From Diploscapter coronatus (taxonomy: Eukaryota > Nematoda > Chromadorea > Rhabditida > Rhabditidae), in assembly GCA_964036155.1 (NCBI GenBank), contig OZ038422.1:59357201-59421200 (forward strand): a DNA stretch of 64,000 bases, given 5' to 3'. Below the pieces are notes generated by a model, which was not told where the DNA came from, ran no database searches, and worked only from the letters and a program-made list of their open reading frames with translations. Of this stretch, positions 39,872 to 52,700 are shown one piece after another. Position 1 is the first letter of the stretch; each line of letters opens with the position of its first letter. Position numbers and translations under genes: made by a program.

Positions 39872-42241
39872 ATGGCTCCGAAGGCGCCCACTACCCCAGT
39901 TTCGATGGAGGCTACGCAATATTTCCTGGATCTGTTCAAGCAGGATGCGACCACATCGACTGGGCTCGCAGCGATAAAGACATTGCATCATGTGCTGGAG
40001 AACAGTCATGGTAAGCCATGAATTGCATTTTGAGGCATGAGGCGATTTGTAACAACATTTTGCAAGGAATATTCGTAAATTTTCGACAATCTGAAAATCA
40101 CATGGCTTTATGACACAAGACGTGGGCACGAAATAGCACACTCGAAACGTACCCTTCTCCTTGCCTAAACATACTATCTCGCATATGTCTTGTGTCACGA
40201 TGTCATGCAGTTTCCAAATAGCCTGAGCTTTGTTACAATTCTCCTCAAATCCGGTATTTTGTATTACACGCCCACTTCTTGTATAATTCTCTTTTGATAT
40301 TATTTGTGTGCAAGGAGCGGGTGTGGAATACAGAAAGTCGTCGTGAATCGAAGAGAGTGGAATTTGAATGAAGAATTTTCAGCCTCGACTGTAGTCGAAC
40401 TGGAGAAGGACCTCGAGAAGGCCGTGCAGGCTCTGCTCAACACGGACTGCTCCTCCACTACAATTCGCAGCGCAAGCGATCTGTTCAAACGGTATTTTCC
40501 GCTAACATTTATTCAAAGTCGGATGCTTGGAATTGGAGACGAAATACCTAAAACTCATGTCCGAAATCAGGCATCTTCTTCTAGATTCATCTCTCTCGCC
40601 CCTCCAAATGTGCTCGAGCAGCCCATCGACAAAGTGCTGGAATTCTACGAGAGCAGAGGCAGGACGTTCATCGCGAGGGTGGGCGAGTCCAGATCGAGGA
40701 TCGCCAAATATTCCAGACCATTCTTCAAGAGTGGAATGGTCAGTTCTAGGAAATGAAGAATGTTCGATTGAATTGAATTGCAGAATGTGCTGACTCACTC
40801 GCACAGTCTCGTTGTGCTGGAGGCACTGAGCAAGGCGCATTCGGAAGGAGTCAAACTCCACGTTTGGGTAGGCGAATTGAATACTTTTCCCTGGCCTCGT
40901 GCAAAGTTCATAAAGTTGATTGTTCATCCAAGCGTAAAATTCTTCGTTGATGAAATTTACAAATTAATTATCATGGAGTTAGGAATAAAGTGGGGGTTTG
41001 GGATAAGAAAAGTTCAACCACTCATGAGTTAATCGTTTGAAAATAGCATACAGCCTAATCGCGCCCCTATTCCTAGCTCTAGATCTAATTCCATGATGGG
41101 TGCAATTTTTAAAATAAATTTTGGGAAAATATTTTCCTCGATAGAATTTCTCATTTGACTGCGTAAACTTTCTTCTTCACATGCTATTTTTCGCCCATTT
41201 TCTTTTTCCAGCCTTGGAAGGAAGGTTTACACTTTTGGGAGAAAAATTTACGCAGTCTTTCATTCCAGGTGGCCGAATCGCAGCCCGATGGCTCAGGCAA
41301 ACTGATGTTCTCGAAGCTGCAGCAGGCCGGTCTCACAGCAACGCTCGTGCTTGACTCCGCAGTGGGCTATCTGATGGAGAGAATCGACATGGTCGCTGTC
41401 GGGGCTGAGGGAGTCATGGAGACTGGAGGAATCATCAACAAGGTCAGAATTTCTTTTATAAAAAAAATTGAAACGAAATGAATGGCTTCTTGAAAATAAA
41501 CATGCACCTGATATATATAAGATCATGAGTAGGGTATGTTGACATATAGCTAAAATGTTCGACTCATAACGCTCAACATTTTGATACAGAATATGTCAAC
41601 ATATCATACTTTGACCTATACCTGCTCCTTATATGGAGTCATAAAATTGCAAAGATGTGTATGTCTTATTCAAGAATCAACCGAATGAATTGAATGGATT
41701 GTTTGCAGATCGGCACCCTGAATGTCTGCACGTGCGCGAAGGCACTCAACAAGCCCGTCTACGTGATGGCGGAGAGCTTCAAATTTGTCAAGGAATACCC
41801 GCTCTCTCAGAGGGACATTCCGCTTGAATTTCTGGTAGGGAAATCATTGCAATTTCAAAATCAAATTAATCGACAATTTGTCAAGCACAAGTCAGCATAG
41901 TATCAAGACATGAAACTAGAGTATTGAAAATGTCTTGTAATTTTCCTTTCCAATACTTTCTTCGTCTTGTGATTTTCAGTTTGCAAAAATGATCTTACAT
42001 TTTTCAGTACCGATCTTCAACTCTGTCCACAGAAAAGGATCTCTCCCAAATTCATCCCCTCGTCGACTATACTGCTCCTCATGTTAGTAGCAAATGTTTC
42101 ATTTTCAAAGAATGATTGAGCGCTGAGTGAATATGGATTAAAGGAAGCCTCGTTTTTCAGCTGATCAACCTGCTCTTCACGGACATCGGCATTCTGACTC
42201 CAGCAGCGATCGGAGAAGAACTCGTCAAACTTTACATCTGA
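39872..42241 (+). CDS. EIF2B1: Translation initiation factor eIF2B subunit alpha
   Basis: Regulatory subunit of the eIF2B guanine-nucleotide exchange factor; it senses phosphorylated eIF2-alpha in the integrated stress response. Predicted 313 aa (human 305). Exons: 39872-40010, 40383-40491, 40585-40738, 40784-40867, 41269-41442, 41709-41834, 42008-42082, 42161-42241. After a variable N-terminus come AIKTLHHVLENS, ASDLFKRFISLA and FIARVGESRSRIA. The Rossmann-like IF-2B fold follows: NVLTHSHSLVVLEAL, VWVAESQPDGSGKLM, TLVLDSAVGYLMERIDMVAV, GAEGVMETGGIINKIGTL, VYVMAESFKFVKEYPL and LFTDIGILTPAAIGEELVKL. The gene sits 269 bp after SMARCD and 219 bp before ALG11, tight enough for an operon. Hairpins occupy intron 1 (40250-40340) and intron 5 (about 41534-41620). 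Confidence 0.96.
40250..40340. repeat. TATTCCACACCC-family hairpin, eIF2B-alpha intron 1
   Basis: Left arm ttttgtattacacgccc pairs with gggtgtggaatacagaaag. The internal tgtgcaaggag is shared with the copy at 49531-49614 (gtgcaaggagtc), which supports common origin rather than chance. Confidence 0.75.
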
Positions 42242-42460
42242 TTTTCGATTGATCGTCATAGTTGTTTGTTTTCTTCATTAATTTTGTTATATATTGCCTT
42301 TATCAAGTGGGGGTAAACTCGATTTTTTTTTGTAGATTTCTTCCATTGATTCGCCCAGAAAACGTTTTTGAAACGTTGAAAATATCTTTTACCTTATTTT
42401 TCTTCATTTGATTTTGAATAATTTGTAAAATTTTCAGAAAAGTCTAAAACTCTGGAAGCA

Positions 42461-45400
42461 ATGCTCTACATGATTCTGCTTCTGCTAGTCATTCTGGCAC
42501 TCTTTAGGCTGCGAAGGTGAGAACTGAGTTTTCGACTTTTTTTTTTTTTGAATACCTCGTAGATATACAAAATTTTAAACGGGCATAAAAATGAATAATA
42601 AGGCAAGGTAAATTTGGTATCAAAATGTTCAACACATCGAGTTGCATATTTTGGGACCAAATTTAGCCTATCCATATTCACCCCTAGTCACAATTTTTTC
42701 GACCCACAGTATCATCCTCAAAGAGCCGAAGTTGGCAGAAAGTGATAATGATAATGAATGTTTCAGAAAGTCGGGAACCATCGGTTTCTTCCATCCGTAC
42801 TGCAACGCGGGTGGGGGTGGAGAGCGTGTCTTGTGGTGCGCCATCCGCACAATGCAGAAAAAGTGAGTACTTCGAAGATTTTCTAGATTACAAGTACAGT
42901 ACCTTTTTCTTACTTTCTCTCTTTTGCTTCGCTTTTATCTTTCTTTCTAATTATAAATGTGTGGGAAAGATTTTATGATCATCTTTCGACTACTACGCAT
43001 TATTTTTCTCTGCAAGATAGTAGCATGAGAGGGAGAGCGATCAGAGGAAAAGAAAAGAGCGAGAGGAAGAAGGGGGAAATACGGTGAACAAGGATAGACT
43101 CACTTCTTTGACGGAAAAAGAAAGTGACAATTCGTAGATGGCGAGATCTATAGTAAGGAATAAAAGAAGGAGAGAGAGTAGGGAGAAATAGTGTAGAAAA
43201 AGATAGATTCCATCATTTAGGAGTTGCCAAGAAGGTTAATGAAAAGTAGTCGAACAACGATAATATTCATTTACGGGAAAAATATATAAAGCCGATTTAA
43301 CTTGCAGATGGCCAAATTATCACTACGTCGTGTTCAGCGGAGACAGAGACGCGTCGAAAGAGGAAATTCTGATGAAAGCCAGGCAGCGATTCGGCATTGA
43401 GTTGGAGCCGAATAACATCGATTTCGTCAAGTTGAGGTGGGAAATTTGAAATCTACAGACAAAAGAGTCCAAGTACTTTTGTCTCAAAGAAAGTAATGAG
43501 TAATTTTGCCTCAATGTGAGAGAACAGTGGGAAATTGCGAAGAGAAGAAAGGGATCGCGTTTAGAAGAAAATTACCCACTTAAAATTTTTGGGACAAGTA
43601 ATAGCTAATAGGATAAAAATATTCATAGTCATAAAAAATCACGAAATATTCTAGATTGCGTCGCTTGGTCGAAGCAGACCTGTATCCCCGCTTCACAATG
43701 ATCTGTCAGACACTCGCTGGAGGAATACTCGCTTTGGAAGCATTATGGAAATTCAACCCTGAGGTGAGCATTCAAATTTATTGCCATAGTCAAACTAACT
43801 CGGGGTTTGTTTGTTAAAAACAGTAGGGTGAAGCTAGAGTCCGTAGTCTCCCCCTTCTGCAGAAATGAAGAGAAAGGAAGGAGTGTGTAATATCCTTGTG
43901 TGGCGCGAAAATAATACGCATAGTTCATACGCGCGCATCGTTCGTATTGAAACTTTTAACACGAGCTATTTCTTCATTTAACCAAGGCAATAAGTTTGAA
44001 CTCGACTCAAAATGAATAAATTAACTGTTTTAGATAATGATCGATTCGATGGGCTATCCCTTGTCGCTGCCCACATTCAAGTTGTTGGGAGGCAGCAGAG
44101 TCGCTGCGTACGTCCACTACCCGACCATTTCTGTCGGTGAGATTTCATAAGATTTATCAGAACTTGCATTTTCTTCATCTGCAAGTACTTTATTCTCACA
44201 AGCTATTTCTCCTTCTTTTCATTTTTCCTCGAAGTTTCTACATATGTGACAAGTACTCCTAGTCCATTTTTCTTCCATTTCAGACATGATCGACCTGGTG
44301 GAGAGACGGGAAGCCACGTACAACAACAAAGACATCATCGCGCAGAGCAACATTCTCAGCATTCTCAAGGTGCGAAATTCAGCAACTTGGATATCTTACT
44401 GCACCACGACCTTAGAGAATGAAGAAGTAGTGTACAAAGATTAGATTTTTTCAGTTGCATTACTACCGCGCATTCGCATTCATCTATCGCTTGGCAGGCA
44501 AATGTGCGGATGCAGTGATGGTGAATGGAAGGTATGAAAATAGACCTCTTGTATTCCATACCCACTTTTTTCTCTGCTTTCCTCCCATATGCTCTCCAAT
44601 AAGTGGGTATGGGTTAGAAAAGGCTAGAAAGATGGCTTTCCGCTTGAAAGGAATGATCTGACTTGCTTGTAGCTGGACTCTCAACCACATCTCATCGATT
44701 TGGCGCAGAAGTGACGCCTCCGTGGTCTTCCCTCCCTGCGATGTCTCCACCTTCCTCGCCATACAGCAAACTGCAGAGGACAGGTTAATTCGTCTTATAG
44801 TTATTGCTCGCCTTTTTATACAATTTACCATCTTCGGAGAAATTATATGGAAACAGTGAATAGTAAGAAAACGACTAGAGGGTGAAGATAGAGTGAATAA
44901 TAAAGGCCCTTCTAAAATATATTTCATTTGAAGATGTCTTTTAGGATGTGCATTTTTAGAGTTATCTTTCAGTAACTCTCCCCTAATACAACGAAGTTAA
45001 TTCAATCTAATCAAATAATTTTATTTATTTTTTCTTTCAGCTTGGAATCCTCCAAAATCGTGAAGCTGATTTCGATCGGACAAATTCGACCGGAAAAGGA
45101 CCACAAACTGCAGCTGCAAGTGCTGCACGACATCACCAAATGGCTGCAAGAGAAGAGACCAGACACTAGCGCACAACTGACCATTGCAGGTGGTTGCAGA
45201 AACGCAGAAGACAAACAAAGGGTCCAACAGTTGCAGGCAAGACTCGATTGAATCGTTAGAAATTAGTTCGATACAGAGCCTAAGCCAACTCTTCCTTGCG
45301 AGCCCCTCTTGAATGAAAATGTTCCACTAAAATCACGTTACGAACCTCCTACGTATCAATCGTGTTCAAAAAAATTGTTTATTAGCCAATTTTCTCTACT

Positions 45401-46421
45401 TTAATTTTTCGTTTTGGTTGAAATTTTTCCCTAGATCTTAAATGAATTCCTTCTTTAGGACTATGCAAGTGAACTCGGCATCGCCGACAATGTCAAGTGG
45501 TCGCTGAACGTGCCGTACGAAGAACTGCTCGCTGAATTCTCGGTGAGAAATTCGAAAATAAGAAAGAAATGGAATCTCCTTCAGGATTCTCTGATTTCGA
45601 TCCACACGATGTGGAACGAGCACTTCGGCATCTCTGTGGTCGAGGGAATGGCCGCGGGCGCGATTATGCTCGCACATGACTCTGGTGAAATTTAGCGGCA
45701 TTTAACAAATTTTTAAAGGCAACATTGTTATACCATTTTGGAAATGGAATGCTCTAATAGTCGATAATATAGTGTGATCGAGGGAAATCTTTCCACTTTG
45801 CACTATTTTCTATGTTGTAAGATTGTAATGATATAAGGTATTCAAGCTTCCAAAATTTTCTGGAAAAAATGAAACGAATCGAGGAATTGCAGGAGGTCCC
45901 CAAATGGACATTGTATTGCCTGAGAAGGGAAGCAAACAGAGCGTCGGATATCTGGCCGCTAACAGAGAAGGTTAGTTTGAAGAAGAGAAAAGAAATTATG
46001 AATTGGGCAGATTTATCCAAATCCGATTCGCAGAAAAGATAACGTTTCATATTAGAGAAAAGAAAGCGTGTATTCTTATCTCACGAAAAAGCTACTTTTA
46101 TCTGCGACTACAAAATTACTAGATGACGAGGCATATCTGTTTTCACTTTCATTTTCTTTCTTAAACTATAAGTTCCGTCATCTCTCCATTTCCAAATGCT
46201 CTTTTATCCGCAAGCCGATTTTCTGGTTGAATTTGAAAAAAGTCGAGAATTGAATGATTGCAGAGTACGTGCATGCGATTCGGAATATTCTGGGCCACAC
46301 GAGACCGGAGCGCGACAGAATTCGGGCAGCTGCGAGGAAAACTGTCGGTCGATTCAGCGAAGAGCAGTTCGACAAGAAATGGACTGAGGCCATCAGAAAA
46401 GTCGTCGATAGAACTGCTTGA
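42461..46421 (+). CDS. alg-11: ALG11 alpha-1,2-mannosyltransferase
   Basis: ER glycosyltransferase that adds the fourth and fifth mannoses to Man3GlcNAc2-PP-dolichol on the cytosolic face during N-glycan precursor assembly. Predicted 479 aa. Exons: 42461-42516, 42710-42862, 43308-43436, 43655-43763, 44034-44136, 44284-44369, 44455-44531, 44673-44783, 45041-45236, 45459-45542, 45585-45684, 45893-45970, 46264-46421. An N-terminal membrane anchor ([14 protein letters not shown]) is followed by [20 protein letters not shown], the hallmark ALG11 glycine loop. Then come [41 protein letters not shown], and the GT4 domain with [14 protein letters not shown] and [20 protein letters not shown] (donor-site ExxFG-type motif). 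Intron 9 uses a GC-AG donor (CAG|GCAAGA). Intron 10 is 42 bp. Confidence 0.96.
44544..44617. repeat. Hairpin in ALG11 intron 7
   Basis: Arms cttgtattccatacccactt and ataagtgggtatgggttag; a variant of the TATTCCACACCC family. Confidence 0.6.
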
Positions 46422-46795
46422 GCTGCGTAGAAATAAGACAAAGTAGACAGATAGACAAATGTGTTATGATTTATTCGTACGGGTTAAGAATTCTATGTCC
46501 TTTTCATGAGGAGAGTTTCTATCTTCTGCCAAAATTACTCGACTTTGCTTTTTTTTATTGTACTATTATTGTTTTCTTTTGTGAAAATGCAACTTTATAT
46601 GAATTTTAAGAAATTTCTTGAAAAATAGTTGGTTTCATCCAACGAGAGTACCTCCATTCAGTTTCGCTGCTAGCAGACATGTCGTATTGATTTTACGCGT
46701 CTGTTGTTTCTTCGATTTGCTTCGAATTTTTCTGCGTATTTTATTTTTTTCCGACTTATGTTATTTTTCCCTAGTTTCAGTGATCTGCAGCAGCA
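46422..46795. promoter_or_regulatory. ALG11 to CTR9 intercistronic region
   Basis: 374 bp, T-rich, ending with ctagtttcag at about 46770-46780 and ctgcag 6 bp before the CTR9 ATG; both are plausible trans-splice acceptors. No hairpin or coding content was seen. Spacing suits a polycistronic unit with ALG11. Confidence 0.5.
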
Positions 46796-49700
46796 ATGCC
46801 GCGGAACGAGGCAATCGAGCCGCGTGCGCGGGTCATCTCGATCCCACTCAAGGGAGGAAATGGCAACGTGAGTGAAAACTGCTTTCTGTCTCATAACTGC
46901 AGAAATTTTTCTATTTTTATACTATTTCACCATGTTAGCTATAAATGGCGAGAAGATAAAATTTCGCTACAATTAGAGGACAGGAGTTATGAATGAAAAA
47001 CTGACGAGAAGAGGGAAGTTTGAAAAATGCACTATTCATGCAACATAATCCGTAAAATGAAGGGGAAACAGGAGAAGAAGGATAAAAGAAAAAGATGCGT
47101 TGTATCCTAAACGAAATGTGCATTATCCAAATTCCCAGGAAAAGTGAGCAGACTACAACTTGTTTTTTAATTGCCAACCGCACCGCAATCACGATTGCGG
47201 TTATTTATTTGAAAATGAGAAATGAACGATTTCTAGGAAGTGATCGAGATCAGTACGGACGACATGCCATCGGGCGACGATGTGATCGAGATCCTGCAGC
47301 GAGAGCAGGCGCCGCTCAAGATATGGATCGAAGTCGGGGTGAGTTGAAACGGCAATAATAACACCACAACGCGATATTTCCATTCAATATCATGGCACGA
47401 TTTTAGAGCGCGCTCATACTTTTTGACATTGACACAATATCAAAAAGTATTAACGCGCCCTTAAAATTGATTGAACATCTCTTTAAAGAAAACGGTTAAT
47501 TTTGTAGAGTTTGCGTCGTCATTCTATAATATCGTAATTGTCAGTTAAAGAATCAAAGAAGACATTGAGTTTTCAGCTGGAGTACTACAGACAAAGCGTG
47601 ATGGACGCGTTCATGAAGATCCTGGAGATGTCCGGCCACGAGGCAGGACTCAACTATCCGGATGTGGAAGACGACCAGATGAGGGCTCTCGACATGCTCG
47701 CTGCCTACTATGTTCATAAGGTGATCTGTAAGAGGGCTGCTTGTAAACGACGGAATGACGAATTGCTTCCTCTATCTGCAGTTTCTAGAAATTTCTATTG
47801 CGCTTCGTCATTCCTTCACATACGAGCTGCCCAGCAGGAAAGACGGAAATTGAGAATTTTGATTCTTCACAACAACACAACGTGAAAAAATAATATACAA
47901 AGCGAAAAAATCGTCTTTCCCTACTCCTAGCCATAAACTTTTCATCAGTTTTGCATCGGTGCGAATAACCCAAATCACCTAGAAAATCCTATTTGGAAAC
48001 CACAAGTTCTCAAGTCCATAAGGTTTGCGAAATAGTTGAGTTTGTTAAGGGAAAAAGCTTTTCCACTTTCACGACGATTGTGGGCTTGTGATTTGCAAAT
48101 TGCCCTAGAAAAGAAGAATGATTGAATGAATTCCAGGGCCACAAAGAGAGAACCTCTCGAGAGAAGCGAACGGAGCTGTTCAACAAAGCGACGATTCTGT
48201 TCACGACCGCGGACCGCATCAAGATGTACGACACGAGCCACTTGACTGGCCGTGCCTGGTTCTGTCTACTCGAAGGAAAGAACTCCAAACTCGATCAGGC
48301 CGATCAGCAGTTCAACTTCGTCATGAAACAGGTGAAAATTGATTTGAAGAAAGATTTGAAAACACGCGACTTTTTTTCCTTTTATAAGCTTTTTCACCCA
48401 AAGAGAATCCACAATACAGAACTTTTCTTTTAAGAAATAAATGTAAATGGGTCCTCAAAAAGGATTTCTCTTCATCTCAGTACTAATATCTGCTCTTGTC
48501 ACTTCCCTTATTATTTCTTTGGATTCGGAATTTTTCAATTGGCGTATTTTTGCAAAATAAAAATAATTAAGTGAAATTGCAGAATGCCAACGACATCCCT
48601 GCAATGTTAGGCAAGGCCTGCATCGCTTTCAATACAAAGGATTACAAACACGCTCTCTACTTCTACAAGAAGGTCAGCTCTATTGAAGTTTCATATATAA
48701 ATGATGAATTCCCGAATCAATAATCCATCGAAATGACTTTCTTCTGATTTTCGGTGGTTTAAACTTCGGGGAAATCGAAGGAAACAGCACAATGTCTGCC
48801 CAGTCTGTCCATTTCAACATGACTGGCTGGTTCGTCTGCGTGCTACAGACAAACTAATATTTTTGGAAATCGCAAGGAATTACAACAAAGATGATATGAA
48901 ATAACTTTTAGAGGAGAGGGGAATGTCATGAAATAATATCTTCAAGTGGTATTTCATGATTTTGTTCGGAATTTCAATTTTGACCAATCAACTCATTGTC
49001 AGAAAATATTGAAAAGGCTATTTGGAAAGCTCAAGCCATGCGAAATGGGAGGTGAGGAAAGATAAAGAAAGCTTACTTTCCCACACTATTTCTCGCATGG
49101 CTTGAGTGGTTGTGATTTCCATTTTGTAATTTTGAATAAATTATCTTTTTGCTTTGCAGGCTCTGCAACAGAAGCCGGACGGTCCTGCAGATTTTCGCGT
49201 TGGCTTAGGCTACTGCTACGCGAGGATGGGCAATCTGGAGAAGGCTAGACAGGCATTCGAGAGGGCTCTCGAGATCAACGAGCAGAATGTGCCTGCGCTC
49301 GTTAGTCTCGCCATTCTCGACCAGAACAGCGGCAACTCGGAGGAAAGTCTGTCCAATTCCATTTCAAGGTTCGAGAAACTATTCTGAACAAAACGCGAAA
49401 ACAAATGAGAAATTGCAGACTGAGTCTGGCCTACAAACTCGAGCCCGAAAATCCCGTGGTACTTATCCACCTTGCCAATCATTTCTTCTTCAAAGGGGTA
49501 GGTTTAAAGAGGAAATCGAAGCATTGCATCTTCTGTATTCCACACCTACACTCCGATTCAACACAAAATATCATAATTGTGCAAGGAGTCGAAAGGGTGT
49601 GGAATACAAAAGGCCGAGAAAAATACGAAGAATGAATAAATTTAGGACCTGAGCAAAGTGGAGCAGCTGGCGTGGCACGCGCTGCAGATTGCCGACAACA

Positions 49701-52700
49701 GCTCTATCAAGGGCGAGGCCTGCTACCAATTGGCCAGATGCTTTCACTCGGAGAAGAACTACGAAAAGGCATTTCGGGTGGGTTGTTCTTGTATTTATTT
49801 CATCCCTAACTTATAGCAATTTTCTCTGAAATATGTCGATTTTTGAAACCTGGAGAACAATGAAAATTTCCTTGTCACGGTTTGATAAGCCTTACACTTT
49901 GAAAAATGTGAATAAAGAAGAAAGCAGAACGCTTTCAAAGGATAAGGCTTCTCATTTCGCGCTATCATTCAATACAAGTATGAAGTTTTCTCCTATTTGC
50001 AGTACTACTACCAGGCCACGACCCTCGATCCCAACTTCATCCTCGCACATTTCGGCCTCGGCCAACTGCACATCTACAAGGGAGAACTCAATCAGGTTGG
50101 AGGAATTGTGATTTTCCTTTTGAAAACTCCAAGATTTGAGGCAATAAGCAGCTTCGAGACGGTCATTCAGCATTACCCGAACAACGTTGAAACTTTGAAG
50201 ATTCTTGGCTCGCTCTACGCCCATTCCGACGTCAAGAATCAGGTAACACATTGCGTCTTGTCTCTTAACGGCAGAACAATTTTGGTTCCTTGGAGTTATC
50301 GCTAGGTTTTTGGATTAGGGAGTGAAGTAAAGAAGAGAAATAAGAAAAAAGAGTTGGTAACAAATCTAAGGTGCTAAAAATGTCTCATATTTTTTCATGT
50401 TAATTCTCCTATATCGTTAGAAATAAGATAAAAATTGAGAAAAAAAATTCCTCGAACTTGAAGACACAGGAATTTGGTGAATTAATTCCTTTCCGATTGA
50501 GTGAATGGACAATTTGCAGGAAAGAAGACAGAAAGCGAGGGAAGCGTTCCAGAAACTGCTCAAATTCTGCCCAGATGACATCGAAGGTCTCATCGATTTG
50601 GCACAGCTTCTCGAGAACACTGATCCTACTGTAGGTTGTTGGAAATTAGCATAAATGAATAGAAGAATATGAACGGACTTGTTAAAACTACTCGCATAGT
50701 TCGAAGAAAAGTGAATCACAAAAAATACGGTTCATATTAAAAGAGACAATTCTATCCTTATACCTCTTGAAAAGATCCACTATCTTCGATGGGCTTATGT
50801 GATTTGAGAAAGTAATGCTTGAGTATGCCTTTTATAGGTTGAATAAGGTACGAATTATGACACACTAGCTCAAAATTCGAGATTGCGAGTAAAAATACTA
50901 CCACAGATGATCAAATGAACGTTTTTTCTTCAGAAATCCCTGGAGCTGTACGAGAAATCGATTCAACTACTGCGCGACGTGGAGAACGTTGATCCACAAC
51001 CGGAAATGGTCAACAACATCGGGGCGCTGCACATGCAGCTCGGCAACTATGAGCGCGCTAAGGACTTCTTCGAGGAGGCTCAGAGGATTCTAGAGGTTTT
51101 TCGCTTCAACCTTTTTTCAAATCTTGACCTGCAAAAAATATGTATCCTTGTATTTATCACTCCATTCTCTGGAAATAACACGGGAAACGAAGGAAAGAGG
51201 ATGTAATTACAAAGAATTGAAAATAATATTTTTCGAGAGAAAATAAGGCGTGCTCATTCTTTCTTCGCAATGCGAAAATTTTTCTGCGAGTAAAGTTTTG
51301 GAGATTCTTCTTCAATAGTTTCTCGAAAAAAAAAGACTTTTCTGCAGACCTCACTGACCCGAGGAGATACGGGTGCCGACTCGAACATGATGGTCACAAT
51401 TCGGTACAACCTGGCCCGCTGTCTAGAATACCTCTGTCTCTACAACGATGCAGAGACCGTGTACAAGTCCATCCTCGTGCAGCACCAGAATTATGTCGAT
51501 TGTATGAAGAATTGAGTGTTTTTGATGAATTGCTGCGCATATTGCAGGCTACATGCGACTGGGCTGCATCTGCCGCGACAGAGGTCAGATCTACGACTCC
51601 TCGATCTGGTTCAAACAGGCCATTCCCTACGACGAAGTCAGTCACGATGCGTGGACTCTCATCGGCAATCTGCACATGTCCAAGAATGAGTGAGTATTTA
51701 TGAAGTCGAATTGAATGAAGAAGAGAATAGACTTTGATAATGAGAGAAAAAGTGCATGTCTTTTTTTCTTTTAAAAATATGCGCATTTTATGCGAGTCTA
51801 GTTTTTTTAAGGAAATATATAAGAAAAATGAATTCAGATGGGGCCCCGCGCAGAAGAAATTCGAGATGATCGTGGCGAAGGGCGGCAGCAGCAAGATGAA
51901 TGCTTACGCGCATATTGCACTCGGCAACGTCTGGCTCGAACAGCTATTCAATCCTGCAAGGAAGAGGGAGGATGTGAGTGTCAATTCATTCAAATTTTTG
52001 AAGCGAGCTTTATAAAGCGGTTTCAAAGAAGAACTTGGAACAAAACCGTAAAAAATAGTCGAATCTTTCGAACCGAACTACGAGCATCCCTGGTTGCTAA
52101 ATAAAACCGAACTTTCAAAGGAGCAATTATTTTCTGTTGCAGGACCCGAAGAACATGGACCGAGCCCTACAGATGTTCGTGAAGGCCATCAAACTCCAGC
52201 CGAAGAATATTTGGGCTGCGAATGGAATCGGTTTGTGAAATTTTCCGTTCGAAGCGACGAGGGTGATACTTCAGGCTGCATTCTGGCTGTGAAACGACAA
52301 TGGGAAGAGGCCAGAGAGACTTTCTCCATGGTATGATTTGAGCTGAACGATATTGAAAACAATGAAGGAGTATTTGCAGGTTCGTGAGTTAACGGCCGAA
52401 TTCTCTGACGTGTGGTTCAACATCGCTCACGTCTACATGGAGATGGGTCAGTACGTGCCCGCAATTCAGATGTAAGCATTACTTTCTCTGATTGTTCAAA
52501 TCCAACATTCTGCAGGTACACGAATGCAATGAAGAAATTCAAGAGGGAGAACGACGTGCTCTGTCTGATGTACCTGGCCAGGGCCTACTGCAGGGCGGGC
52601 AAAATGCCCGAATGCAGAGAGACGCTGGAAAAGGTGAGGCATTTCGAGGCTGCGTAAACTTTCTTCTCAAAAAAGATAAAGATATCCTATTTCAAATGAA

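Noticed and set aside
43000..43260. Purine-rich tract in ALG11 intron 2 as a hairpin element
   Set aside because: Only short scattered complementarity between gactactacgc and gtagtcgaac flanks; not convincing as a member of the palindrome families.
51394..51894. 166-codon open frame antisense to CTR9
   Set aside because: It overlaps conserved CTR9 exons 13-15 on the other strand and has no domain or splice context.
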